A DNA stretch of 64,000 bases, taken from the NCBI GenBank assembly GCA_000733355.1, contig JNVV01000027.1, forward strand, positions 268,940 through 332,939. Direction: 5' to 3'. This document shows positions 12,631 through 25,493 of the stretch, piece by piece. This DNA is from Falciphora oryzae (taxonomy: Eukaryota > Ascomycota > Sordariomycetes > Magnaporthales > Magnaporthaceae). How positions within the stretch are numbered: the stretch's first letter is position 1; every line of letters begins with the position of its first letter. Made by a program: the position numbers and the translations under genes. The notes beneath the pieces are model-generated. The model was not told the DNA's origin. It did not search any database and saw only the letters and a list, made by a program, of their open reading frames with translations.

Positions 12631-14429
12631 GCCGGCCCACCTACCACACAACAACCCAACAACAATCCGTTTCTTTTACCGCATGAAAGGAACCCGAAAC
12701 TATTCGCCTCACGACAGCAGCCGTCCTGATCTGATCCTCGAATCCACCAAATTTGTTTGTTGAGTCGACCGTGTTGGGTGAAAGCACGGCGGCCACCACC
12801 GCTTACCATCCCGCTTCTCTCGACTTACGCGGCAACCTTCTCTCGACTTACACGGCACGCACCAGCCCCGCGACGCATGCCATCCGGCCAGCACATGGGA
12901 CCCCCAGCCAAAAAGCAATCGTCTTTCCACCACGCCACAAGACCCCGTCAAATCGACAGCAAAGCAACCCAGCATTCCTCATCTCTTTCTACCCCGCGGC
13001 GGCAGGATGGGAACGGGTGGGATTGTTGGTGCATGGGGTGCTCCAGGCCGGGTCAAGTCGCTTGCTGTTCTACACCATTCTTTCTTCTCATTCCTTGATG
13101 TCTTTGCTTCATGGTTTCCGGCGTTGGGGAGGGTTATTAACCGGCGTTTCTTCCCTGCTTCTCCCTCTCTTTTTTTTTTTTTTTTTTTTTTTTTATCCAC
13201 ACTTTGCTTCTCATCAGGGAAACAGTCGAAACCGCATGCCGTGTTTGGGGGAACACTCGGCCTAGCATCATTGCCTCCTTTCCCTTTTACAGCAGCCCTG
13301 TGGCTTCCTTCCCTAATCATCCACCCTTTCACCAGAACAATGATACCCCCTTTTTTTCCTCTCCCTCCCGCTGCTTCTCACTCTCGTCACCGTACCAGAA
13401 TAAATGATGAGACCCAAAACCAAGGCCGCGCGTGTGTTCCTGCGTATGCATGCGATGTCATGTTAGTCCGACTCCCAGCGCTCCAACCGTCATCCCGCCT
13501 GATTTACCACAGTAGGAAGCCGTGCTGAGGCGGATAACCCCCAGCCCACTTTTTCGTCCACCATCGTCGCCCCATGGCGCCATGGCCGGGACTCTATGAT
13601 GCCAGGATCAACGCGTATTGCACCACATCCCTTTTATCGGCAGTTTTGACACATCTGATCGTTCACTGTCCGTCTGCTCCTTGGAACAAATTTCATCCCA
13701 CTCTTGATAGGCAGGTGCGCGATATCACTCTTGAGGATTTGCCAATTGAGGCCTGCATAACTCAAACGACAACGGCGTTGAACCTCCCGTCGATAGGCGT
13801 GGCAATTTGACAGGGAAAAAGCACTCAAAGGCCCGCCAAATTGTCAAAGAGACATTGTATTTGCCCAGTACCGGCAGACCCCCGGACTTCCTCGCTATTC
13901 CGGCCAGATACGGAAAGCATCCCATCGCGAACCCAAAGAGGGCAATCGTACAAGAACAAAAGGAGACATCTACCTAAACGTTCCCTCTCTGTCTGTATGT
14001 GTCCCGCGCAATTGTCTTTGGTCCTTGGATCTTCGTTTATCAGCTTGTCCAATACCGAAAAAAAAGAAAGAAAAAGTGCAATAAAAACATAAAACGCAAA
14101 AACACAAGACTTGGTATGGTACACCCTTCTTGCGGTCTTTCCCTCCCTCAGCACTACAATGATGTCTAGCCGATAACTATGTATATGGCGATATATGGCA
14201 TGTACCCCCAAAAGCAACGAAGCGAACGTGGGAGGAAAGCTGGACATGAAGCAAGACGTGAAAAAAAAGGATTAAACATATAAACAAGAGCAACGCTTTG
14301 AAAAACAACCAAGAATGAAAAGCAAACGGATAACAAGACAGGTCAAAGCCACTGCTCTTCTTGCCAACCCTTTGATGTAGCATCGCCAACATCACAACAA
14401 AAGAGGGAAGAAGCCGGCCAAGGGCTGCC
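12631..14429. other. Spacer between the small gene and PSD2
   Basis: No supported gene. It holds a short direct duplication (CTTCTCTCGACTTAC followed by G or A, then CGGCA, twice around 12815-12860), a T25 tract at 13170-13194, and A/T-rich sequence that is probably the 3' end of PSD2 on the minus strand. Confidence 0.5.
13170..13194. repeat. T25 homopolymer
   Basis: An uninterrupted run of 25 T in a spacer, one of several A/T tracts of 20 or more bases in this window. Confidence 0.95.
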
Positions 14430-17400
14430 TCATGCAGCCCCCGCAGCAGCCAGGGTCGTGGGCGGGATGACGTCGTCGCCGCCGCTGTCTTCGGGCGACA
14501 CATCGTTGAAGTCGCTGCCCTGGATCCGCCGCTTGGCCGTCTGCTTCTCCTCCTCCGTGATCTGCGTCTCGTCCTTGCGCATATCTGGAGTCCACTGCGG
14601 CTCGTTGATCGAGTGTCCGACGGACATACCGACACGGACCTAATAGAAAATTCAAGGTCAGTAAAGCGAATAGGGAAAAAGGAAAATGTAAGGAGAGGAA
14701 GCTTACCAGCGTCTCAAGCGCGCCGTTGGAGTTGTCGGTCAGATCGTCGTCAAACTTCATCTTGCCCTCCTCAAACAACAGCACAATGGTGCTACCGCCA
14801 AACTTGAAGTATCCCAGCTCCTCGGCCCTCTTCACCTGCTCACCCTCCTTGCGCGTGATGACGGTGCTGCCAACCATCATGGCACCGACGCAGATGACCA
14901 TGACGCGGCCGTGCTCGGGGCTGTCAATGGGCACGATGACCCGCACGTTCTCGCCGTACACGTCGAGCGCCGACCGGATCGCCATGGGGTTCACCGTGTA
15001 GTACTCGCCCGCAATCATCTTGGGCTTCTGCATCACGCCGTCCACGGGCATGTGGAATCGGTGGTAGTCCTGAGGCGCCAGCCGGAAGATGCCTAGCGCG
15101 CCGCCGTTCTCGTAGCGCTTGGCGTCCTCCGGGTACGCGTCTCCGAGCAGGCGCTTGACCGAGAAGTCACGCCCCTTGATCCATACCTTGGTAGCCTGGT
15201 CGATCCGGTTGAAGACGACGGACCGGCAGTCGGCCGGCGACACGATGATGCGCGGGTTGTTGGGAGCCGAGCACGGCCGGGCATCAGGCTTGAGTGCCCG
15301 GTAGAAGAACTCGTTGAAGTTCTTGAACTCATCTAGCGGCAGCAGAACCTCGGACATGTCGAGCTTGTGGAACTCGATGAACTTGGGGATCTCAGACTTG
15401 GAGGCCGGGTCGTCAAACTTCTTGCCCTGCTTGATGCTCAGGCTCTTGAGAAGCTTTCGGATCCGCTTGTTCTCCATGCTGTTGGACTTGAGCCCCTTGT
15501 ACAGCAGCCGGATGCCTAGGCGCACGTACACGCTCATCTTCTCCTCGTTGATCTGGCCCGTGATGCGGTCCTGGACCAGGATGTTTGCAGAGTTCGCCCC
15601 GAGCTTGTACCCGCCGTACGAGATCTTGGTGATCACCTTGGAGTACCACTTGCGCTGCGCCTGGCTCGCTGTCACAAAGCCGCCCATCATAAGGTTGTTG
15701 ACTTGCCTCCAGTCCTGGCTTGCACACGTCGCCATGTGCGTGATGATGTCGGTGTCCTTGCGCTTGTTCAGCCTTGGCTGGTGGCAGATGGGACACTCGC
15801 GGATCATCACCACGTGCTCCTCCCCGCGCTCATTGTCGTTCAGATCATCCCCGCGCTCCAGAACGTCACCCTCCATCCCGGGCTCGTTGAGCTCCGGGAT
15901 GCTGAGCGTGCTGTCGTCAGTCGCCTTTGAGGCATCGGCCGTCTTCGAAGCGACCGTCACGCTCGACGAACTGTCCGCTGACAGTGAGCCGCCGCCGCTG
16001 GTCGAGTCCTCGGCCGTCTTTCCAGGCACAGAAAGCAAACCCTTGATCTTTTCAGCGTCGGGGAGTGCGTTCTTGACCTTGTCGGAGATCGTGGCGGGGG
16101 CGGATTTGGACTTGACTGCATCCAGCTGGTCCTCGAGGCAGAGAACGGCTTCGTCCATGGTAAGGTCCCATTCCTCCTCGCCTTCGTTATTAGTGGCCTT
16201 GTGAGGGAAGCGCTGGAAGAAACTGTCGATAGTGGACTCCCTCAGCGTGGAGCCGAGAGTGTCCAGCATGGTTGTGAGCTCGACCTTGCTGATCTCACCG
16301 CTCTCGTCGGCGTCGTACTGCTTCAGCATCGCCCGCCAGAACTGCTGCCGGAGGGCCGGGTACGGCATGTACTTGGCACGGATGTACAGGACCGGGTTGT
16401 GCTTATCCTCCCACTTCTCAAGATTCTTCATCTTGAGCGGCAGGTCGAACGCCGTGAAGAAGGCGTCTTCGCTGCTGTCCGGGTTAAGATCGGAGCCGGG
16501 CGCAGCAGCAGCCCCAACGGGGTCCGCAGGCCCCAGAAGCCCAGGAGAAAGCTTGTTTGAACTATCCACACCCGCCTGCGAAGGGTTCGACGTCGGGATC
16601 GCGGCAGCCACCGGCGCCGCGGCGATGGCCGACGCCAGGGTCACAGCCGAGGCCGCCGACGGATTCTTACTCATGGATGGCCGGCCGAATTTGGACAGAG
16701 ATGAGGCCGAGGCGGACCGGGAGATTCCCAGCCTCGCAAACCGAGAACGCTTCTCAGGCGTCGTGAACTCTTGGGGCTCCTGAAGGTCGTACAGGCCCGT
16801 CTCCGGGTGTGCCTTGGGGGCCTTGTCGATGATCTCCTTGATAGGCAGCGACGTCGAGGCGATGAAGTCGTTGCCCGAGTACTTGTCACGGTCGATGACG
16901 GTGAAGGAAAAGGAATACTGCTGCTCGTGGCCGAGGACGTGGAAGATCATCTTCTCATTGAAGGTCGGGTTCAGGTTGTGGCGGATGGTGCGGGTGCGGT
17001 ACGTCTTTTTGCCCAGCGAGGCGACGACGAAGGGGTCCATGTCGAAGCTAGTCTTGGTGAAGTTGGATTCGGGGGGCAGGTCGGTGATGCTGCGGATCTC
17101 GAGGAAGATGATTCCGACGACGTCACTACTGCCGTTGTTGAACTCGTAGAGATGGTCGCGCTTCTTGCGCTTAAGCCCCTTGATCCTGAGCCTCCGTTTC
17201 CTCTTCTCGATCGTATCGGGCTGGTTCGGGTCCTCGGGTTCTTCGGGCTCCTCAGGAGTCTCGTCATCGTAGATATCGTAGTCGTCTTCATCATCATTGG
17301 CGTCCGTCTGCCGCCTGGTGAGCGGGGGAGTCGGGGAGCTGCCGGCACGCTTTGGGCCCTTGACGGGCGCCAGGATAGGGGTCAGCGTGGGTGTGGGGTT

Positions 17401-18248
17401 CTTGGACGACGGCTCGGTGTCAGAAGCCGACTTGATGATTGCGGAGAGCTTCTCGTAGGTTTCGCGGTGTGTGGCCTCGCGGTTGGAAGCGTCGAATATG
17501 GTGAACTGTAGCAGCACCTCGCCCGACACGACGCCAGTCTTCTTGCCAGGACGCTTGCTCTTGAGGGGGAACCACATGGGCTTCTGCTCCGTCTTCTCAT
17601 TTGCAAAGATCTCCTCGAGCGCAAGGTCGAACTCGCCCATGTAGTCTTTGCCAAAGCGGTCTTTGTCCCAGGCGCACACATCGAGGAGCAGGTTTTGGAC
17701 GCCATTGATTGGAAATTCGCATTGCTCGTTCCATTCCGGGTTGAGCGTCTTGGACACAGAGTGGGTGACGTGCTTGGCGTCGCCGCAGGACAAGACGAGG
17801 TACTGGGAAACGGCGCGGGTTGCCCGTGTCAGCACTGCGTTCCGTAGATCTGTCTTGATAAGAGAGGCTGACAGCTGCCCTCGCGATGCAGGGCAGATTC
17901 CAATCGACTTACGGGATCCGAGGTTCCATTTCTGTCCTTTGCGGCCAGATTCCGAGCCTGGCAACAAGATGCGCCCTGTTAGCAGCATGCCCCACGCGAC
18001 ATGGCAGAGTTTTTTTTTTTTTTTGCTTGCAGTTTGTTCTCTTCCTCCTCCCCCTGAGGCTTCCTGCAGCGGCGGTCGCTTACCCTCATCACCACAATGT
18101 TCAGAATCAAGCCCGTCTCCCGGCGCCCCTCGGGGCTTGCTGAATCGCCCTTGTTCCTCATTGGACTGACGCTTCGACTATTGGCGGCAGAATTGACGTT
18201 GGAGAGCGATGAAGCCGACTTGAGCCGGCTGGGAATTATGCGGACCAT
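14430..18248 (-). CDS. PSD2: Phosphatidylserine decarboxylase, C2-domain (Psd2) type
   Basis: Decarboxylates phosphatidylserine to phosphatidylethanolamine. Yeast Psd2 acts on Golgi, endosome or vacuole membranes. Minus-strand exons are 18248-18084, 17957-17913, 17802-14707 and 14639-14430 (1171 residues). The introns (126, 110 and 67 bp) have GTAAG donors and all fall between codons. Splicing restores an N-terminal C2 domain (GLILNIVV, ARNLAAKDRNGTSDP, YLVLSCGDAKH). A second C2 domain follows (FDMDPFVVASLGKKTYRTRT), then an EF-hand-like loop (DADESGEISKVE), a linker and the decarboxylase domain. The domain includes RFHMPVDGV and the self-processing site GGST near residues 1072-1075, where cleavage yields the pyruvoyl serine. 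Lack of a mitochondrial presequence and presence of C2 domains argue for Psd2 rather than Psd1. Confidence 0.95.
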
Positions 18249-20584
18249 CTCTTAGGGTGGCCGGTGGCGGGCGGGCTGGAGCGCTGAAATAGGGAGGCGA
18301 CGGGTGGAGATGGCGCGCCGCAGCAGTTGGTCACTGGCCCGCTGCAGCAGTGTAGTCGCAATGCAAGGGCGCGGGGGAGTTTGGCGCCAGGCGCGCTGGA
18401 GATCAATGGAATGCGGTGCGGGAGGAGTAGTGGGCGTAGGTGGCGTGGCGCGGCGAGGCGATGCGTGCAAATCGCAGCAGCCCGTCCAAGAGTAAAAGCG
18501 ACCCGCCTCAGGGCAGTGTTGCTTGCGTGTCTCGCGTTGGCAGGCGTCTCGATGTCCAATTGCAGGCGCGGCTGCAGATCTTGGCTGCCTGGGTTACAGC
18601 GTCTTGGAGTGCGAAGGAGTCGGAATTCGGCCGTCTCTGCTGACTGGAGGTGGGTATTCTCGAGAGGACGTCATCAAATCGGGGGTCTGCAGGTCGAGGG
18701 ATGGGGTAGAGAAGCTGCCCCGAGGCTCGAGGCTCGACGCCAGCCGAGCAGCTTTGCTGCTAGATATGGCGGTCTGTAGGGAGGTGACAGGTACCTAGTC
18801 AGGCACTTGGCAGATAGGTAGGTAGTGGTAGTGGTAGTGATGCTATTGTTGTTTTCTTTAGTTTTGCTTTTCAGGCACGGCGGTTGCCCGCATGAATATG
18901 CGCTTGGTTGTTTGCCAAATATAACTGTCGCCCAGTGTTTGCGAGGTGTCGGGCGGTGGTTATACCTCCAGCTCTGTGCTGCTTGGCCGGCTGGTGGGGG
19001 AGAGCACACCACTCTGCACCTGTACCTGTGACTGCAAGCTGCGGCTACAGCTGGAGACAAGGGTTTGGCTGTGGGGAAAAAGGGGAGCCGCCCAGGCAGC
19101 CCCGTCCGGTGTCCCTTTCAGGAAGCAGGCGGGAGCGCACTGGAAGCTGCGTGGACCCGCCCGAACTGAGAGATGACGAATGCACAACTTAATCAAGTGT
19201 CCAAGGTTCGCAAGAGGCGTGATGAAACTCGGGCTCGACGTCGAGCCCGGACGGGGGAAGTCCTGGGGAACGAGGTGAATATGGAGCAGCGAGGTTAGTA
19301 GGTGCAGCCACCCAGCTCTTCTTCGCTGGCGCTTCGAGTCGCCATTTTGCTTCTTTCTCTTTCTTGTTTCCTGTTTCTTTATTCCATCCTCCTTCCTTCG
19401 GCACGGTTACGGTTTAGGCACGCTGGCCGGACTCGCTGGTCTGACAGGCTGGGCCGCTCGCAGGGGTGCGCGGGGACCAGCCGCAAATTGAGACGCCGCC
19501 GTCGAGCAAATAAATGGGCGGGCAGTTGAGGTGCATGGACGCATGGAATGCCATGGAGTGAGTTTGCGCCAGCACGGCAGCGCAGGAGCTGCCTCGTGTT
19601 CGAGCGTTCCCAACGCTGAAGTGGCTGGTAAAGTCGGTCTGGCCGGCTGCATTGTTTGCTTGCTCCAATGCTCTCTTCTCCTGCCACCATCCTGGCTGCC
19701 TCTCTAGCCCGGCTGCGGAGCTGAGGTCGTTGGCTTGGAAAAAGCTGCGACGTGCTTACGCGGACGCCTGAGTGGCTGGCACCCCAATACAACCCCCTTG
19801 CTTTCAATTCGAGGCCGATCGTGGATCCTCACCCTAGAGAGGCTAGAAAATGTGATTCTGATCGGTGCTGCCAAATAACGCCGACTCCGTAGCCAAGCAT
19901 TGAACCTGGCCCGAAGCTCGAGGCAATTGTCACAAGCAGCGATATCGACAACGTCACATCCACCCTCCGAAGTTTTAGGGGGTGTCGTTGCTGCAACGCA
20001 ACCCGCCGCGCCAAACCGCCGCCGCTTGGATTCGGCTGTGTCGAGGCTTGGGGTGTACCTGAGGTACCTGTCTGTGCCCCACCAGTTGTTTGGTGCTCTT
20101 CCCATCTTCCCATTGGCAGCGCGCGGGCTCAGGTACCGATTGCGCGCTGTTACCTCCCGCCTGGTACCGACCACCCGGCTCCTGCAGACGGCCCTGCTGA
20201 GCCCATCTCGCCAGCCAAGCTCCGGTCCTGTCTGGCCGTGGGCCCATCGGTTTTTAAAATAGCACCGAGGGCGCGGCGCAGGGCCAGCCTGTTTCCACCG
20301 GCATCAATCGCTGCGACTGCGCCCACACCCATGTCTGGAAATGTTTTCTGATTATGTTTAGTTATCTACTGTATGAATTGTACATGTACACACCGAGGTA
20401 CACATCTTGTTTTTTCGTTCAGTTATTTTCATCGCAAGATCCTCGCCGGCAGTTGTCATGCCATTGCTCTCCCGCCCCGTGCGCTCATTCTCCCCGGTGC
20501 CTGGCCTTCAGGGTTAATCCCTCACGTCGCCAGCAACCTCGCTGCGACGCCGCCCTCGAGTCCGCGTGTTCCGCAACCAAACAA

Positions 20585-20629
20585 AGAAAAATAAAAATAA
20601 AAAAATAAAAAATAAAAATAAAAAAAAAA
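20585..20629. repeat. A-rich simple repeat
   Basis: Units of one T followed by 4-9 A, repeated over about 45 bases. Confidence 0.9.
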
Positions 20630-21696
20630 TTACTCCGCAACCCTCCACCCAATCCGCGGCCCGCGTCATGGTCACCCTCCTCTGCTGATCTGTGCCTCGT
20701 TGTGGACAAGTCCATGATGCAAGGCCTGCCAAGCTCCCGATCTTTCCCTAGGCGCATCCGAACCTAGACGTGCCTCCTGGCTGTGTGCTGGTCTCCCTTG
20801 CATCCATGCCTCCTCGACATAGGACGGACAAGTGGGGTCGGCCGCACAGAGAGCGCGAGAGTGATGATGCGTCGTGAGCCAGACCGGGCGGGGGAACCGA
20901 TGCAGACTGTTCCGTCAGTGCTGAGACTCTATCCTTCCCGGCCACCTCGGCGTCGCCAAACCAAATATTGACTCGCTTGCTCCAAGGTGGAACACAGTCC
21001 TGCTCTAGCCGGATTTTGGGCTCGCGCAGCAGGGAAGCAGATACGCGGCAGTGGAGACGGCCTTGGCCATTCGAGCTGCACGTGGAGAACCCAACTCGTG
21101 TCCGTTTTCCCAGCAAGCTTGGGGAACGCCCATGGAATAGACCGTTCGAGCCCTCTGCCGTCAATGGGGTCCTCCAACCAGGGCACGGATAACGAGGAAA
21201 CAATAAAAAGCCCGCATCACACATGCTGCCGGTGGGCGCTAGGGCTGAGTCTTCCCCCGTCCGACTCCATGCGTTTGCGCCTTGCGTTGCGTTTTATGCA
21301 CAATCTCGCCCGCCCTCCCTTCCTCCAGCAGCAGATGGGGAACAAAGTGCAAGTGCATCCCAAAGAGGGCAACCTCTGCGCGAACCCAGCGCCAACGTCG
21401 CACTACTGCGCCCACGCACGCTTGCTACTTGTTCTCTCAACGGACGGCCCCACGCAACGCTCTGATGATACAAGATGCAACATTCAAGAAATCAAAAGAA
21501 GCACACGCACGCACCCACACACTACTGACTGCTACGACTGGCGAAGGCCAGAACGTGGTGTATTGGCAACGTCTCCAGGCGCTAGCCGATCTCGATCCAT
21601 TTTCGTCCATATCGTCCATTGGCCCGTACTCGAGACGAACCCGTCGCTGAAGTGGCACGAGCCTTCCGCGCCGGCTCGCTCGGCTTGGCCCAGCCA

Positions 21697-21957
21697 CGGT
21701 CCCTACAAAAAAAAACATGCACCTCTGCACTGCACCAGCCGCACCACTTACACCAGTTGCAACACCTGAACCACTAGCACCACCTAACCAAAATGAAAGC
21801 TACCTGTACAGAAAGTTAAGGGCTCTAACCTGCAGATATTCCCCCATTTTTTCTGGTTTAATTTGAGGTCGGTTGTGTTTGTTGCGTGAGTTTGGCCGAG
21901 AAATAAGGACTCCAAGTGGCGCACTGCAGATGTGCACGTTTTTTTTTGTAGGGACCG
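21697..21957. repeat. 261 bp inverted-repeat element, MITE-like
   Basis: The left arm starts CGGTCCCTAC followed by nine A. The right arm ends with nine T followed by GTAGGGACCG, the exact reverse complement. Similarity continues inward for about 39 bases with few mismatches (ACATGCACCTCTGCA against ACGTGCACATCTGCA). It also weakly continues outward for 20-30 bases. The interior has no open frame of note. I see no clear target-site duplication, so it may be a non-autonomous transposon remnant or simply a long hairpin. Confidence 0.5.
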
Positions 21958-22299
21958 TGCCAGTCCAATCCTGAGCGTTGACCGGCTTTTCCGGCCACCA
22001 AAGCTTTTTAGCGAGCCGCACCTCGTGGCCTCCCCTGCCCAACGAAACAACCCTCCACGGGTGATTCGTTTCTCCCCTTGAGAAACTTGAGGGCCATCTT
22101 GATCACGCGTATTTCACGTGGGGACTATGCGATGAGAGGTCCCCCAGTCAGCCCTGCAGCGCCACGACTCCCGTCCGTTCTGCACCATGAGCAGGAATAG
22201 AGGCCGATATGGAATAGCAGACGTGTAATAGTAGACAGTAGCTCAGTAGCTAATTCTCATCGCTCCGCAGTTGGAGCTGTCCACCCACTAAGCACTATA

Positions 22300-22602
22300 A
22301 TGACAATACTAGGCCAGACATACGAAGGACTCTTCGAGGCGATTTACGCGGACCTTACAAGACAGCTATTGGTAGGAGCCACGGGTTTCCCCCTCCAGTA
22401 TTACCGGATAAGTGCCTACGTAGATCACCCACATGGCTCGCAAGAGCTGGGGGCGATAAGTATGTATATCAACCCCTTGCAAGTCATTCATGCCCCTCTA
22501 CCAGAAAGCAAAAGCATGGTAATACTAGCACCAACTGCCTGTCCAAGGCGGGCAGCCCGTTGTAACTTCTCTCTGGAGTCTTTGTCGACCTACATTCTCT
22601 AG
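22300..22602 (+). other. Unassigned 100-codon open frame
   Basis: An ATG-started frame in an otherwise empty region. The predicted peptide begins MTILGQTYEGLFEAIYADL and has no recognised domain, signal peptide or intron signals. It could be a gene fragment or chance. Confidence 0.15.
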
Positions 22603-24081
22603 GACCTTCTTCTGTATCGGGCAAGACTGTGATGTGGGTAGATGTATATCTAGCATAAATGCTAGATGCTAGCTAGCGTTTGCCGTATAAAGGTATCCGC
22701 GGGTACTCGCACATTACGCAACGTGGCATCGGTATCTAACCGTCTGATGGCGGAACGTGGGCCCCGTAACCCAGACATAAAGCAATCCCACCCCATGACA
22801 GTATAGCCATAAACAAGGCGGGCAACCGTTTTGGGTTATTAATTGTCGCCGGGGAGGATCGCTGCCGAGCCTGTCGATCCCAGGACGGTAAGAGCGGGAG
22901 ATTTCACGCCCTTCAACGTCGGGGAAATACAATGCCTCACAGTCACAATGCTCGACATGGAGCAAGCCCATCTATAAAGAGAAGAAAAAAAAAGCGGTAA
23001 ATGAATGCACCAGACTTGAAGGACGGATGGATAACAACACAGAATTACGCTGGAACCGAGAAGAGGGGTCTCCTGACGATGGAGCCCACCTCTCCCTTGC
23101 TACCATCCCTCATCAAGAACTTGAGGAAGGCCTGAAATCACGGTGATGTCAGCTGGAAGGCTTGACCGTCAAAGACCGGGTGAAGTTGGAGGCGTGCCTG
23201 TGAGATTCCCCAAGTGCTGTAAGGAGTGACTCTAACAGTGTGTGCTCAAGACATTGTATTCGTATAAATACCTCCCTGGCCGACCCGGGAAACAAGTATA
23301 TGTGTAGATGTAGATAGGACGTAAGGCCATGAGGAGAACAAAAGAAAAAGGAAGAAAAAAATAACACACAGCACGGGGGAGGGAAAATGAAGGGACAAAC
23401 ACAGACACGTCCTAGAGAGTCCGGAGTCAGAATCCTCCCCGTACACTACGGAGGGGTGGGCCATTGTCCAGAAGACGTCACCTCTACTCCTGCTAGCCCC
23501 ATGCCGCCTCCCGTTTTCATCATCAAGCAAAATGGCATGCCCAATCCGAACAGGAACCAAGGTCAATACGTCATGAGATAGATTTCCCCCGCCCCTCCCA
23601 TCATCCTTGCCACCACCGAACCGTCATGTGCCGCGCTTCCTGCGCTCACCCCTCCCCTATAGAACCCCTATTAGATGGCGAGAATACAAGTAATACGTAG
23701 TAGTTTCTCGTCCTAGGCAGACCCCTCCCGACTGCCGTTATTTTTGAGGTGAAAAGGTCGCGGAGCCATGAATCCAGGCTCCTGCATCGTGTCCCAACCC
23801 CCGGAAAAAAAGAAAATGTACAAAACCGCCACTCATGCTGATGAGGGCCATGTCGTCGTGCGTCATTGCGTGCATAGGTCGGTGGTTCTCCTTTAAGTGC
23901 CCTCTAGAACGAGGCAATCACCCGCGACTTATCCATTAGGCTCGACTCGTCGAGCCGCTTATTCACATCGCGCTGCCTGACGTACCCGGGTCACTAAGGG
24001 CTGTATCAGCACCGACATCTCGGTGCTGTTGCCTGGTGACTAGGGTAACAGGCGAGTGCCACTCCCTTGCTCCCAGGGGCT

Positions 24082-25493
24082 TTAGGCCTTGCGGGAGCGG
24101 GGAGTAGAGCCGTTGGTCTTGGCGCCCGTGGAGACACCGTTCGACTTGACCGGGGTGGCCGAGATGTTGGCGCCGCTGTCGCTGTGGAGCGGGTCCGGGA
24201 GGGGAGCCTGGCTCATACGGCGCAGAGACTTGCGGGCCGTCGGGCGCTTGCTGTCCTTCCTGTACGTGGCAAGGTAGAATGAGATGAACAGGACCAGGTA
24301 CGACGAGATGCTGGCAATGCCTGCAAACGCCGCAAACTCCTCCCCGGCGCATTTGCCATGGTTGGGCATCCAGGGCCAGTAGGTCGAGACGAAGTAGGTG
24401 TACGAGGCGTAGTAGATGAAGCCTGAGTGTGGAGACGTTCTCGAATTAGCATGTGCATTCTTCACCGCGATCTGGGTGGGTCTCCTCGGCACCCCTTTTC
24501 CTGGTCTTCGGTGACACTCGGACACCTCGGCACGGCTTTCCAGAAATGATCCCCATATAAAGGACCCATTTATGCCAAGATAGGGGAAAATGACACCTAA
24601 GGGAAAAAAAACATACCGAGGTCGATGACGAATTGAGCAATCTGCAGACGCGTGATGTACTCCTTCCACCAGATCTTGATACCACGAGCGCTCTGGAAGT
24701 AGTACCAGTACATGACGACATGGACCGTCAGGTTGAGGGTAATGACGGTCCACTGAACGGCGGTCGAGCCAATCAGCTGGGTGTAGCACAGGAAGGCAGT
24801 AGCACCATGGTGGTAGCAGTGGAGGAAGGCTAGAAAAAAAACCAGACATGTGGTTAGCAGAGAAGCGGATGGTGGGTCGCGGGTACGCAAGCAGGCAGGA
24901 ACTGGAGGGGGGCCATACTCAACGGCTTCTTCTTCAGGAACAGGAAGACGGTGTCAAGCAGCTCGAGGTACTTGGTCAGGTAGTTCAGCTATACCCCACG
25001 GAAAACGTCAGTACCACAATTCACTTGGACCGCGTCATCGCGATAACCGAGGCTGCGGGCAGGTACGTACGTAGTACAGCACAACGAGGGGCTGGGTCCA
25101 GCCACCCTCCATGTCGCAGACGGCAAAGAAGAGGCCGCGCCTGACGACGGTGGGCAGGAGCTGCTCGATGAAGAGGGCCAGCAGGATGGCGCTGATGGCG
25201 GTGAGGTAGAAGTTGTGGATCAGGAAGAGCGTCCGCAGCTTGAAGGGCTCGCGGTTGCGCATCAGCTCGCGGCCGCCGAAGATGATGATGTAGTAGATGA
25301 CGATGAAGATGCCCGTGTCCTTGAGCGTCGACATGGGCGTCTTGCCGACCTCGAACTTGAAGTCGTCGGCCGGGTAGCCCACGACGGCCTCAAAGGCCTT
25401 GTTGAAGATAGGCCATAGCTTCACGCCGAAGGGGGCATCGAGCGTCGGAATGGGAATCTGCTCCAGGATGGAGGCAGGCGCCGAGGTCGCCAT
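24082..25493 (-). CDS. Very-long-chain fatty acid elongase (ELO/GNS1/SUR4 family)
   Basis: 3-ketoacyl-CoA synthase of ER fatty-acid elongation, condensing malonyl-CoA with acyl-CoA. Minus-strand exons are 25493-25071, 24988-24919, 24829-24617 and 24422-24082 (348 residues, the usual family length). The introns (82, 89 and 194 bp) splice in frame. The family signature is complete after splicing: [23 protein letters not shown], then the metal-binding HxxHH box as H168-C-Y-H171-H172, reconstructed across the second splice junction, then VMYWYYF. Several hydrophobic segments cross the membrane. The C-terminus is hydrophilic and basic, ending SRKA, and may carry an ER-retrieval signal. The family resembles yeast Elo2/Elo3 (sphingolipid VLCFA) more than Elo1, but chain-length specificity cannot be read from the sequence. 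Confidence 0.95.

Larger units (their letters stand above)
18249..24081. other. Nearly 6 kb gene-poor region between PSD2 and the elongase
   Basis: No frame convinces. The PSD2 promoter lies at its left end and the elongase 3' region at its right end. Between them are an A-rich tract (20585-20629), the inverted-repeat element at 21697-21957, and an odd stretch at about 22200-22750. That stretch is less GC-rich, has CTAG/GCTAGC-rich motifs and holds an open frame of 100 codons (22300-22602, ATG start) with no recognised relatives. Confidence 0.5.
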
